Numbered from the stretch's first letter, positions 11,676 through 22,989 are shown. The stretch is 64,000 nucleotides of DNA from Neoceratodus forsteri (GCA_016271365.2 JADMNL010000022.1:224292501-224356500); one strand, 5' to 3'. Notes: a model not told the origin generated them from the letters alone. Numbers and translations are program-made.

Positions 11676-13100
11676 CCATTCATGATGGCATGTTGGAAGG
11701 ATCCTCTAAGCAGATTGATTAGTAGGTCTGACTTCTAAGTGAGGACAGATTCCTGTACCCACCAAGAGATTTTTGTGGAGTGGTGTGGTTGTAGTGCTGT
11801 CATCTTCTGTTACTAGGTAAAGACTGAAATTAAATTAAAACTGGATGTAGGGGATGCATTTGGTTTACAGAAAGAGCCACCAGAGAAGAGTTTGTGACCT
11901 GTGCAAGATGACCATGACACCTCGCATTAATTTGAAAGCTAGTTAATAAAATGGGTTGCAAAAATACTCTAAATGTATGTGATTCATGGCTTTTGTTGTT
12001 GCCTAAAAGGAGAGAATGGGATTGGCTGTGGGTGCCCAGAAGACTAGTGTTTATGTTGCAACAACTTTGGCAGTCAATCACATTAAATCCCTACATCTGT
12101 CATTTATACCAATTAAAACAGTTTTGTTTTCAAATTTAACAATCCCCCAAAAAAAGCACACACAAATTTCAGGTCAGATTTACAATGCTTCACTTATGCA
12201 GTTCGGGGGGGTTGACGGGCAACTTGGTCATCCTAAAAATGTGGGTTTCTAAAATGGTCAAAAATGGCCGGGATACGAGAAAAAGAAAATGAATTGCAAG
12301 AAATTATGCCAAGAGTGATTTCAGGAGCTTAAGATATTTTGCAATTTTTGTTTTTTTCTTTACTTGACAGTGGCTAGCTAAGGTGGAGGAATGGTTGTAT
12401 GTCTCTTGTCAAGTGCTGGATGATGCTTTAAAAAGTTGGGTGATGGGGAAAGCAGGTGGATATGGGTGCTTAGTATATTGAGGGGATGGGAGATATTTTT
12501 TACTAGTATAGGGGAAGGAGGGTGGCATCACTGCTAGTGGGTAGAGGGAGGTTGCTACAGGTCCAGCACAGTGTGTGTGTGATGATGACACAGCTGCTTT
12601 GGCCAACTTGTGAAGTCTGCTACAGGTTCAAGTCTCCCAAACCCCTGACTGCAGGGGGAAAAAACATTTTCATTGGAGTCATGGGTAGGGAAGATGTAAC
12701 AAGTGTTTTTCAGCTTCAAGGAAAGCCCCAAACCTCACCACAGAGCATCTAAACACTTATGAGCTTCTAGAGGCCTAGTGGCCCCAAGACCCCTGGCCTT
12801 CATGTGTCCCAGTTAAGCCTCCCTGAAATTTGATAGGCTTATATGTGCTTCTTGTGTGCATGGGCACACATGCATATAAAAGGGTAGGAAGGCGCTGCGA
12901 GCTGGTAGGGGCCCCAGAGTCTGAACCTTCCCCTGGGCCTGGAATTCCTCTCAAAAGGCCTGATTGACATGAAGCATCTACCACCTTCTAGAACCTTATC
13001 ATGCAATGCTGGGGCAAGCTATACCTAACCACACCATAAATCATCACAGTTTCAACATTTGAGACATCACAGGGTCCCATAAATTGGTGGTAGCCTTCTA
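11676..13100. other. No recognisable gene
   Basis: Mixed intergenic sequence with short open frames on both strands that mirror one another. A GC-richer patch lies at 12540-12980. Nothing matches a gene family or RNA that I can name. Confidence 0.35.
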
Positions 13101-13960
13101 TTTTTTTATTTAAAATGCTTGAATTTACAGGATGAGTTCCATGAGATCGAATCTAGTTTAGAGAACGCCCCAAGTCCATTAGATACAAACATGACAATGT
13201 TTATAAGCATACATAATAAAACAAAGCATACATATTAACATGTGATCACTCAAATACAATCTAAAGGATAACACAGCAGGTAACTTGTTGCTCATGAAAA
13301 ACAGTTACAGATAGACTATGCCTGCAGAAGCTTTTACTTCAGGTTGTGTTTGAAAATATGTATCATCCGGGAGTTTCATAACTCAGGTGAAAGTTTATTC
13401 CAGCAGAGAGGAGCATTGAAAGAAAAACTATTTCTTCCATAGTGAGACTGGTATCTAGGTAAGAGCAAACCCTGATTCAGAACTTCTCTTAAATTACGAC
13501 TGTAAGTGGAGGCTAGTAGTCTATTGGAGAGATAAACTGGAGTTAAGTGATTTATTATTTGGTATATCAGAGTAAGTCAATAATGAGAACACCTTGATGA
13601 AGGAGATAGCCAGTTTAATTGCGTTAGAAGAGTACATTGATGTTTGTTTCTTGGCCTACTTAAAATAAACTGTAATAACTGAAAATATACTGTGTCAACT
13701 AAGAAGATGTCTATGATGTTGAAATTATGCTAAACAGAATCACCATAGTCCAAAACTGGAAATATTGATTGGGCCACAATGGTTGTATGGTGTAGTAATG
13801 ATAAACAGTGACTGGCTCTTTTCAATTGATCTAAGCAGTAAATGTGAGATTTAAAAGAAAGAATAGAGTTGAACATTAAGCCCAAATATTTAAGTTCATG
13901 AACAAGCATAAAGGGATATACAGGGAATAAAGAGCCATGCATTTCTCTGCGCTACAGCCA
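13100..13960 (-). mobile_element. L2-like LINE 3' remnant
   Basis: Minus-strand 13942-13730 encodes LKYLGLMFNSILSFKSHI and IFPVLDYGDSV. These correspond to the YLGVWLDQHLDFSVHI and ILPIIDYGAVV blocks of the LINE at 22.8-26.7 kb. Downstream (lower coordinates) the sequence decays to an A-rich 3' end near 13100 (TTTAAATAAAAAAATAG on the minus strand). Frameshifted and inactive. Confidence 0.6.
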
Positions 13961-14838
13961 GCTACCTTTAAAGTAGCAGTTTTTGTTAGTAACCATCCAC
14001 ATTTTTCAGTAATAAGGTTTGTCTGGCAAAAATATCAAAATGCACATTTTTCTTTTCAGATTCTTTCATTCCTGAACCAAGAGATGGGGTCTTGAAGTTT
14101 ATAAAAGTTCCCATACCACACCCATGCCATGACCATGTCACACCCACCATGAAAAAATATCTTGTGCTGTTTACTATCAGAAACATGTGGATAAACAGTA
14201 CTAATACAAGGTCAGAATAATTTTAGCATGTACATTCAACAAGTAACATCAGGGGAAGAGAGTTTTAAGAATGGTGAATGGTGACCATCTTTAATGATGT
14301 GAGTCTTTAATTACAAAATCAGCTATAAAAAAGTCTTAAAATCATAGAAAATGAAAAATATACTGAGCATAAATCTTAGGTTGTCAGAAATACATTTTTG
14401 CTAAAAAGGCTATAGGATGAATTTTTTTGCCGATTAACAAATACTGCTGCTTAATGTTTAATGACTCTTTTAAAAGGGATTTATGAAAGGCTTTCTTACT
14501 ATGAAGGTCACGTTATACCTTACCCTTTAAAATGTACCCATCAACGGACATGCTCGCAAAGGGCAAAGGTCTGTTTAGCACAATGCAGCTACTTGTTGAT
14601 CTCACCTTGGCTATAATCTGCACAAACTGTTACTTTGCATTGCCGATGTAGCAACAAAAGTTTTTTAAGGAAACAATCTTTTAAATGTTTAAATGCATCC
14701 AGTATCTAATTAATCTTTTTAATTAAAATTCTACTTAATTAATTAATCTTCTACTTGATGACATAATATCTGTATCAATGAAGCCAAGTTGCCTATGTAA
14801 GATTTTGTATTGGTAATAGCTGCAGGGAGCATTTAACA
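13961..14838. other. Intergenic, downstream of the V segment
   Basis: AT-rich with short stop-rich frames. No recognisable gene, exon or repeat copy seen elsewhere in this window. Confidence 0.4.
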
Positions 14839-14877
14839 CGTTTCTGCACTAGTAGAAGCATCTGTTTCCTAACTGTG
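14839..14877 (-). promoter_or_regulatory. V(D)J recombination signal, 23-bp spacer
   Basis: Directly after the V exon on the minus strand are the heptamer CACAGTT (14877-14871), a 23-bp spacer (14870-14848) and the nonamer-like GCAGAAACG (14847-14839). The heptamer has the invariant CAC. The nonamer matches ACAAAAACC at 6 of 9 positions including the central AAA. A 23-bp spacer is what T-cell receptor V segments carry, so RAG could join it to a 12-signal J or D. The weak nonamer may lower use. Confidence 0.8.
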
Positions 14878-15349
14878 GGGCTCAGTGCACAGTAATACAC
14901 AGCAGAGTCAGACAGCCCCACATCAGAAAGCTGAAACAGAAAAGTTGTGCTGGTCTTATTCAGCAAAGCAGTTGTTCTTCCTTTGAAATGTTCTGGATAA
15001 TCCTTTATATCTGAATTGTCACGAAGGATGTATCTCAGAGGCTGAAGATAATATTGAACATACAGGAGCATTTCTGGTGCATATGTTGTGGTGTAACTGC
15101 ATTTCAGAGTAAACTGGGATCCTTCCAAAACTGAAATAGATGCCGGTTGGTCCACACTGTTACCACAGCAATATTCTACTATGAGAGTAAAAAAAAAAAT
15201 AGTTATAATTCTATTTCTTTTACAGCTAGAACACAGAATAGACAATGACTGAAATAAAGGTCATAAAAGGCAGTGATCTGCAATGTTGTGTATCCTGTAC
15301 CTTTATAAAAGAAGAAAATGGAAAGAATAAAAATAAACAACGGATTCAT
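14878..15349 (-). CDS. T-cell receptor alpha/delta-type V gene segment
   Basis: Germline V segment for the ligand-binding domain of a T-cell receptor chain, a surface protein of T cells. The leader exon is 15349-15301 (ATG AAT CCG..., hydrophobic MNPLFIFILSIFFF), with donor GTACAG. The 122-bp intron runs 15300-15179 and ends CTCTCATAG after a T-rich tract. The V exon is 15178-14878. Exon 1 leaves one base, completed by TA to give V in VEYCCG. The open frame that runs further 5' is intron read-through. The V domain has LKCSY (first Cys), a YVQYY block, a KGRTTALLNKTSTTF strand and DSAVYYCALSP (second Cys), then the 23-signal. Oddity: the core Trp expected before YVQ is Leu (MLLYVQ). This, plus the weak nonamer, leaves open an ORF-class rather than fully functional segment. 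TRAV/TRDV-like by motif and CAL end; exact locus not provable here. Confidence 0.9.
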
Positions 15350-16904
15350 TTTTGTTAAAATATGTAAGGAGGTAAGGCAATATTCATCACGTAGTGTACT
15401 GGAGCATTTGTGTAAATCCTTTTATAAAATGATCATGTTGGGAGGAGGAGGAGAAGCTAATTTACATTTTGTACTTATCAGGTGACTGACATAAATGAGT
15501 GATGTGTATCAGCACCTAATACATTAAAATATGACTTCCTGTAGTGGTTTCCTTTGTGCTTCTGTTACAGTGTGGGTTTGTGCATGTACATAAAGTATCA
15601 ACAATTACTGGTTCAGACTAAATATTGAGGTATTTTTTTTCTTTAAGAAAATGAATCACTAGAATTTAGGAGTTTTATTTAAATGAAAAGCTGAATAAAG
15701 ATGCAGTTAGTGACTTTTGTTATACTGCCCTTGTGATTAAAAACATATTCCACTGTGAGTATAGCAACTATGGAATAATTTTATTCTACACAGTAACTTG
15801 TAATTTCCCATGTGAAACATAGGAGCGTAGACTGTGTTGGTAGAAAATAGATCAGTGTTCTTCCAGTCTGCCAGATTCCCTGACTAACTTTATGCTTGGC
15901 TAATATTTGGCAGACTTTAAAGAGGATAATTCTGTAACAGCTTTAACAGTGAAGTAACTTGCATCATGTGTATATTGATGGTGTTTCTGCTTTTTTCAAT
16001 ACTGAATCATTTTCATGTTTAAGACTTTCTTCCTATGGCACAATATAGTTGTCTACAATTAAATGGTAGTCTTTCTGATACAAATGGGACCAGATTCAAT
16101 TCTTTATGTTTCTATCCAACATTTTAAATTGCACATTGCACACACCTAGAGGATTCAGTGTTATTGTACACATCAGATTGCCAATAACAAGAAATACTGT
16201 AATCATTATAGAATTTTACAATATTTCATACATTTAATTAAACCAAACATTTTCATACTCAGTTTATTATTATTCAGCTTTGGTGCCAACAATCACACAA
16301 TACACTTCAGGATCATTGCTTACAGTGAAGTCTTTCAAATGAAGAAGCATTGTTGCACTTTAATGTGTACATTCTCTGGTACACTACCTGAGCAAAGACA
16401 ATTACTTCCTGTGGCATTAGTCAAATGAGAAGTGCCCTAAATTACAACACCACCTGGTGTGTGGTAATAGCCAATTTATAAATTAGGAAGATTCCTCCTA
16501 ATTTAATCTAATCTTTAAAATGTCATGTTCTTGTAGTAATTCTGGTTTTGCCCCACTCATTATTGGTATATTTACACCCACCATCCATCTCCACTGGAGA
16601 ATGATCAATAAGCAGTTACAAGTAACCATATCCTAATACTCTAGCTGACAGATGCGCCACCCACACAAACACATGGCTGCAGAACTCCCCCAAAAATGTA
16701 GGTGCACCTATGCCTAGCTTTGCTGTATTTCTATAAGGTGTCCATGTCTCTGAGTTCTACTTTTACAGCACACATTCTTCCATGTCATCTCTCATATCCT
16801 TGGAATGCCTCACTACTCTACCTACTCCATATTGAAATACAATGCAACCACAGTGAGGTGCAAGGCAAATTACATTTTGGTAAGCTTTGATGGGAGTATA
16901 ACAA
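15350..16904. other. Intergenic, upstream of the V segment
   Basis: AT-rich with no recognisable second V segment, no leader-exon pattern and no clear transposon. Putative V-promoter elements could lie just above 15349, but I cannot identify them with confidence. Confidence 0.4.
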
Positions 16905-17070
16905 TTATTGCAGGTGGTGGTGGGGTAGGTGTGTCTGTTTATAACACTTTCTTGCACTCACACACCCTGGTGCAATAGGGAGGAGGAAACCACTGGGCAT
17001 GTGTTCATAACTGTTTAGGAGGGGATGAGCAAGAATAATTTTGCAAGCCAATTGATTGATTACTTGAAAT
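16905..17070. repeat. Interspersed repeat, copy 2
   Basis: Shares AGGGAGGAGGAAACCACTG and TTTTGCAAGC in the same order with 6040-6135. Extends a little further on both sides (ATTGATTGATTACTTG). Non-coding. Confidence 0.5.
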
Positions 17071-17350
17071 ATACACTTGATGTTGTGGGCAAAACTATTT
17101 TTTATCAAAAGTATATGGACTGTGAGTTGGGCTTAGGGGATATACTTACATAATCTTTATTTCATCTCTTTAGGTTGAGTCTAGTGATTGTAGACATGTC
17201 ATAAGACTAAGGATATTAGAATGTGGGGATGTAAGACATTATTAAGACTGCTGGGGTCTCATTGACCAAGCAAATAATTCAAATCACTATACAATATAGG
17301 ACATAGCTTCTAAATATGTGATAGTACAAAGTCATGGCAGCATATCCTCT

Positions 17351-17416
17351 GACACATACACACACACAGACAGACACAGACAGACAGACAGACAGACACA
17401 CACATACACAGACACA

Positions 17417-17457
<41 letters not shown>
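17351..17457. repeat. (CA)n / (CAGA)n microsatellite
   Basis: Runs of CACACA, CAGACAGA and CACATACA about 107 bp long. Open frames through it on either strand are simple-repeat artefacts. Confidence 0.95.
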
Positions 17458-17459
<2 letters not shown>

Positions 17460-17881
17460 GCCAACAGTGCTCAGAAACTAGGCATAGCCAAGAGGCTGCA
17501 ACTTTGTGAGAGGGGCACATCTGGCATGTGGGAATTGTTGATCCAGGACTGACACATAAGTGCTTTACCATAACACAATATTTTATACTCTGGTTCTTCA
17601 TGTCATTGTTTACATTTTATATTAACTTATATTAACTTGTTGAGATCTGAGAACAAATCCAGGGACCATAAAAAAGCATATATTGTAGAAAAGGATGTTA
17701 ATTCACTGCAAGGTAGAAGGGATGTGACATAAAGATTTCCAGCTGTACTATTGTGCCAGTGTAACTTTGATATCTAAGTTATTTAACACTCCACCTTCTG
17801 TATTGCAGATTATATACATGCACACTTTAAGTTTGCATTGCCCCAATAATTATTACCAACAAATGCATAGGAATTGCGCAA

Positions 17882-18165
17882 TGCACGCTCATAAAATAGT
17901 CATTTTTAGGAATTTTTTCACCAAATTTTCAACATAGCCATTTTAAGACCTCTGCTAATGAACAGTGTCATTGGGATTTTCTAAATGTGTCCCATACATT
18001 GATTTTGCACACTGACTGTGCCATTGTGCGCTACATGGGAGGAAACACATTTTGGGAAGGATGTGAAAAATGACAGCTGTACTGCTCATAAGGAGGTATG
18101 GTAAAATGGCAATGTTGAAAATCTGGAGTGAAAATATTGAAAATTCGTGAACTTATGAGCGTGCA
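17882..18165. repeat. Foldback element A (284 bp)
   Basis: Starts TGCACGCTCATAAAATAG and ends with the reverse complement TTATGAGCGTGCA. The inner arms also pair: CACCAAATTTTCAACATAGCC near 17920-17940 with GGCAATGTTGAAAATCTGG near 18107-18125. No coding capacity. Confidence 0.75.
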
Positions 18166-18178
18166 TAGGAACTGCGCA

Positions 18179-18437
18179 AGCACGCTCATAAAACAGTCAT
18201 TTTTAGGAATTTTTCCACCAAATTTTCAAAATAAGCTTTTTGAGAGCCCACCTTATGAACACTGGCAGTGTCATTTCATTAATTGTTCTGGAAAGGTGAT
18301 TTCATGCAGTGACTGCGAAATCACCCTTTGGGCCTGAATAACGCCATGACAGTGACAGCATTCATGAGAAGGCGTCCCAAAAACCCCATGTTGAAAATTT
18401 GGTGCAAAAATTCCAAAAAATGCCTGACGTATGCAAT
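18179..18437. repeat. Foldback element B, tandem copy of A
   Basis: Begins AGCACGCTCATAAAACAG and repeats element A in the same order (CAGTCATTTTTAGGAATTTT). The right arm near 18385-18430 is the reverse complement of the left. A central GGTGATTTC...GAAATCACC is at about 18297-18325. It follows element A after 13 bp. Confidence 0.7.
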
Positions 18438-18698
18438 AAAGTTGAAAACCCCCTATCTATGCCATTATACAGCTTACTGGCATTTCCTCATTCGCGGTTG
18501 TCTTTGTAGAGTGCAGACGTGTTCCTGGTCCACCGATGATCGTTGCTCCAAGCTCTGGAGGTAAGTATGGGCTGAGGGGGGTGTGTGGGGAGGCAGGGTG
18601 CACAGTGGGTGGGTGCGGGTTGTGGGGGGTTGGGGAGACAGCAATGGAATGTTTTCTTATTTACAGGTTTTTTTTTATTCAGACGAAGTGGGACATTT

Positions 18699-19000
18699 GC
18701 CATGCTGGGATGGGCTCCCAGCATGGCAGCAGGGAAAGCTGTTTGGGGGGACGTGGAGCCGATGGGGGATTGGGCACCCCCATTGGCCAAAACAAGATTT
18801 GCCACACTGGGGTGGGCTTCCAGTGTGGCACCAAAGCTTTGGGAGGGTGTGCAGCCTTGGAGCCAACAGGGATTGGGCACCCCCGTCGGCTATAACAGTT
18901 TTTGCCACACTGGGGTGGGCTCCCAGCGTGGCATCTGGACAGCTATTTGGGGGCGTGTGGAGCCGACGGGGGATTGGGCACCCCCATCAGCCATACAGTG
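18699..19000. repeat. Three ~102-bp tandem units with hairpins
   Basis: Units start at 18699, 18801 and 18904. Each opens with a perfect or near-perfect stem (GCCATGCTGGG...CCCAGCATGGC, GCCACACTGGG...CCAGTGTGGC). Each contains GGAGCC, then GGGGGATTGGGCACCCCC, another palindromic run. Long open frames across it in several phases are by-products of the repeat. Confidence 0.85.
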
Positions 19001-19869
19001 TGTGCGTGGGGGAGGCGCATCAGCATGCCAATATGTGTGCTTGCATCAGCATGCAATATCATGCTGCGCATGTCAATGCGTGGGGAGAGCTCAGCTCACT
19101 GAAGCAGAGCTCTCCCTTTGAATTGTATGGCACTGCATTTTCAGCTTGTCATAGACAGCTGCAGCAGCGATTGGTTAACTGAGGCCGCACCTGCAAACAC
19201 ACTGAATGCATTGGAAGATGGGCTGACACTCCTCCGAAAACTCGGATGATGGCACTATGTTTCTTGCACATGATTGCAAGCAACATAAAAATGGGTGCAT
19301 TGTTATAACATGTGAGATAACATGATCCAATGGGCAATTCGACTAATCACAAAGCAGCCCTTTCCCATGCCAATTAGTATTGAGATGCTTTTATAACTGG
19401 TGAGCAATTTTTTCAATCTGCTCAGCCAGTTGATATTCACTGTAATAATCCTTGGGTTATTATGGTGAACATGCACTCTGTCACTCAGCTTATAGCTCAC
19501 CACCATTGGCTCTAGTCCTCTGTGTGGGTGGGCTCAACAGTTACTAAATCATGGTGGCTCTATACCTCCACTAGCAAGGAGCTGCCACACTGTGAGGATC
19601 CTCTGCAGCCAAATAATTATCTATCTAGTTGATCCTGCCTTTACTTTAAAAACAAACAAAGTAACCCCCAGAAAGCATGATCTTTTTGATCCTTTTTTTC
19701 ATTGCATTTGGCAGCATTGTGAGAGGAGCAGGACTGGCACTGAGTGACAGGGCTACTTAACTGGGATAGAAATCATGATGACAAGTACTAAATTAAAATA
19801 AGAAAAACAAGAAACAAAACCAAAAAATCCTCATCCTGAGAAACAAGGCTTGGAAACATTGCTTACAAG

Positions 19870-20050
19870 TATATTATATAAAAGATGAGGAAGTGTGCAT
19901 ATGAGAATTTAATGCAACCTCTCAGTGTGGAATGTTTTGATAAACCCCTTGAGCTTCGCCCTCAGGCAGCTTCGCCCTTGGAGTTTATGTGGCATTCCAC
20001 ACCTTGGTTGTGCACTAAATTTTCATATCATATACTTCCCCATACTTTAT
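19870..20050. repeat. Foldback element, family C copy 1
   Basis: The left arm GGAAGTGTGCATATGAGAAT, TTTAATGCA and AGTGTGGAATG is mirrored by CATTCCACACCTTGG, TGCACTAAATTTTCATATCA and ACTTCCCCATAC. The centre TTCGCCCTCAGG...CTTCGCCCTTGG is itself palindromic. A related copy lies at 50345-50530. Confidence 0.6.
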
Positions 20051-21000
20051 TCATTATGTATTTCTAAATCTTAGAATTATTTGTTCTTAAAAAAACATAA
20101 ATATCCATATATTATTCAAAAACAAGTGCATTACTTGCTATCTAAAATGAACATATATTGTTTCATTTTTCAAGAATAAGACAAACATTTCCTATTGGTA
20201 TATTGCATCTTATTGCATCTTATTGATTATTAGGCTATTTGAAGGAACACATTGACTGTGCCATTCATGATACGAACAGTCATTGTTTGAAAGACCATTC
20301 AAAGCTCCTTCAGATGAGGCACCAGACTTACCTCTAGCAGTAAAAGTTTGCCATTTGTAAGTACAAAACTGAAAGCATTTTTGGAACCATATTTACCTTC
20401 AGTGACATCACATGTTCCAGAAGTGGTCATAGAGTAGCATACAAATAGAGAAGCCAGAGATCTCAAGAACACAACTTTTATAATTTACCCCACCACCTCC
20501 TTTAAAATACTTTTTATGTTATTTTAGACCATTAGGGGCACTAAAAAAAAGTATTAAATTCTTATAAATTTTTTAAGTAAATACTCATGCATCCTTTCCA
20601 GCCAAGACAGTTCAAGGATACAGACCCTGGATATTGTTCAGAGCCTATTTAAAAAGTGATCCACGATATCCTCTTTTTTAAAAAAAGGTTACCTTTTGTC
20701 CCATCTGTATCTGAATTCTAGAGAGTTCCACACTAGTACCACTGCCCCCCCACCCCACACGCAGCATTGTTGGTGTCTATAAATGTCCTTCCAGTAGATT
20801 AACTAATGTTTATGTTTTTAGTTCTGAAGATGACTCTGATATGTTGTTTTCAGATCTGGAAAAGGCTTTAAACTCTTATTTATTGACAATCTGAAGAGAA
20901 CATTGCAAACTTTCTTGAAGACCTAGTACACCAATTAACATTATCATTTACTTTTAAAAGCAGTCAGCTATGACTTTTTTTATCAGACATACATTTTGTT
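20051..21000. other. No recognisable gene
   Basis: AT-rich sequence with short, unrelated open frames. I see no gene, RNA or repeated unit. Confidence 0.4.
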
Positions 21001-21009
21001 TTCCATTTT

Positions 21010-21260
21010 CAATCAATTAATCAATCAATCAGTTTATTGTTCGGCAATATGCCATTATAATATTTAAAACACAACAGGACATTTACAGATGCAAAATATC
21101 ATAGACAATTTGCAAGCTTCAAATATCACATTTAGGCAATCTTAAAATACCCAAATCTGTTTATACACTCTATTTCTAATTTATGCCAGTTATATCCATC
21201 AAATTGAAATTGCAGCATCTTTTAACAATTTGAACCATTAAGCCCAAAATAAGCTACAAT
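21010..21260 (-). mobile_element. Possible retroelement 3' end
   Basis: An ATCAATCAATTAATC simple repeat followed by CAGTTTATTGTTCGGC reads on the minus strand as AATAAACTG plus (ATTG)n, a layout like a LINE or SINE 3' tail. No coding homology is attached, so the assignment is tentative. Confidence 0.3.
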
Positions 21261-21281
21261 TATCACACACCTTTATAGGCA

Positions 21282-22387
21282 GTGCGGTCACGAGGGCTGG
21301 CAGTTCAAGCCCTCCCCACAGCCTCCAGAAACCCCCCACGGACGAAGCTGCCCCTGCACAATTCAGTGCGGTCATGAGGGCTGGCAGTTCAAGCCCTCTT
21401 CACAGCCTCCAGAAATCCCCCACAGATGGAGCCGTTCCCCTGCACAATTCAGTGCGGTCGCGAGGGCTGGCAGTTCAAGCCCTCCCCACAGCCTCCAGAA
21501 ACCCCCTGCGGATGGAGCCGTTCCCCTGCACAATTCAGTGCGGTCGCGAGGGCTGGCAGTTCAAGCCCTCCCCACAGCCTCCAGAAACCCCCGGATGGAG
21601 CTGCCTCTGCAACAATTCAGTGTGGGACGCGAGGCTGGCAGTTCAAGCCTTCCCCACAGCCTCCAGAAACCCCCCATGGATGGAGCCGTTCCCCTGCACA
21701 ATTCAGTGCGGTCATGAGGGCTGGCAGTTCAAGCCCTCTTCACAGCCTCCAGAAACCCCCCACAGATGGAGCCGTTCCCCTGCACAATTCAGTGCGGTCG
21801 CGAGGGCTGGCAGTTCAAGCCCTCCCCACAGCCTCCAGAAACCCCCTGCGGATGGAGCCGTTCCCCTGCACAATTCAGTGCAGTCGCCAGGGCTGGCAGT
21901 TCAAGCCTCCCCACAGCCTCCAGAAACCCCCCGCGATGGAGCCATTCCCTGCACTATCAGTGGGTCGTGTGAGGGCTGGCAGTTCAAGCCTCCCACAGCC
22001 TCCAGAAACCCCCCACGGATGGAGCCGTTCCCCTGCACAATTCAGTGCGGTCGTGAGGGCTGGCAGTTCAAGCCCTCCCCACAGCCTCCAGAAACCCCCT
22101 GCGGATGGAGCCGTTCCCCTGCACAATTCAGTGCGGTCATGAGGGCTGGCAGTTCAAGCCTTCCCCACAGCCTCCAGAACCCCCCCACGGATGGAGCCAT
22201 TCCCCTGCACAATTCAGTGTGGTCGCGAGGGATGGCAGTTCAAGCCCTCCCCACAGCCTCCAGAAATCCCCCACGGATGGAGCCATTCCCTGCACAATTC
22301 AGTGCGGTCACGAGGGCTGGCAGTTCAAGCCTTCCCCACAGCCTCCAGAAGCCCCCCGCGGACGGAGCCATTCCCCTGCATAATTCA
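21282..22387 (+). repeat. Array of 13 monomers of 82-86 bp
   Basis: Units start at 21282, 21366, 21452, 21538, 21620, 21706, 21792, 21878, 21960, 22045, 22131, 22217 and 22302. Each runs GTGCGGTCGCGAGGGCTGGC, AGTTCAAGCCCTCCCCACAG, CCTCCAGAAACCCCC, GATGGAGCCGTTCCCCTGCA, CAATTCA. The 355-codon open frame across it exists because the array avoids stops; with no start context and several frames open, I do not read it as a gene. A fourteenth monomer lies at 22832-22918, at the front of the LINE, followed by the same 35-bp junction sequence. This suggests these are LINE 5' promoter monomers. Confidence 0.9.
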
Positions 22388-22831
22388 GGTAGAGTTCCCT
22401 GCTCACAGCTGCCTCCCAGAGCTCCGGTGAATGCAGTTTGAAATTGGCACCTTTTTCTCGACATCGAGACAGAAATAACAAGGGAGCCTGAACTTTTACT
22501 GCCGTGCACCTCGTTTTTGCTCTTTCTGGAGCAAAATTCAAACCACTGTAATGCACTAGATTTTTCCCTTGCAATTTCAGCCTAAATTCTCCCAGAAAAG
22601 TGAACAGCAGCAAGTTCTATGCTCCTTTTTACTGTTGCAAAATGTGTTATAATGAGCTTAGACTAGCCTGCTTAGAAGCCTGTTAAAATAGTGCAAGCTT
22701 TAGTCTGTATTTTTTTTTCTCTCAGTTAATCTGCCAAATACAATTTGTGTGCATATTTAGCAATTCTTAAGCTCCTCCTCCCCACCCACCTACCTGATTA
22801 TTAATAGCTGCCTTTTTGTCCTCTTCCTGCA
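22388..22831 (+). other. Linker between monomer array and LINE
   Basis: The first 35 bp (GTAGAGTTCCCTGCTCACAG, CTGCCTCCCAGAGCT) are identical to 22919-22953 after the single monomer. The remainder is unrelated AT-richer sequence. It begins like a splice donor (CAG|GTAGAGT) and ends with a pyrimidine tract and TCTTCCTGCAG, like an acceptor, directly before the next monomer. Confidence 0.5.
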
Positions 22832-22989
22832 GTGTGGTCGCGAGGGCTGGCAGTTCAAGCCCTCCCCACAGCCTCCAGAAACCCCCTGTGGACGGAGCCA
22901 TTCCCCTGCACAATTCAGGTAGAGTTCCCTGCTCACAGCTGCCTCCCAGAGCTCTAGCCCCGCCTGCGCTCTCGCAGGCTCCCCACCAC

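Noticed and set aside
14793..15245. Uninterrupted 150-codon frame taken as the V protein
   Set aside because: Its first 22 residues are intron. A canonical leader exon at 15349-15301, donor GTACAG and acceptor CTCTCATAG give the right phase. Its last residues read through the recombination signal.
17351..17457. CRISPR-like regular repeats
   Set aside because: This and the other tandem arrays (21.3, 32.5, 34.2, 42.7 kb) have no unique spacers between repeats; the genome is vertebrate.
17279..17601. Cys/Val-rich frames on both strands
   Set aside because: Pure translation of the CA/CAGA microsatellite.
18583..19182. 199-codon and overlapping 178-codon frames
   Set aside because: Both lie on the 102-bp hairpin repeat in different phases; the apparent proteins are repeat translations without family resemblance.
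21374..22441. 355-codon open frame across the monomer array
   Set aside because: Several frames are open at once because the monomer has few stops. Unit lengths vary between 82 and 86 bp and would shift a real reading frame, and no start context or domain is visible.
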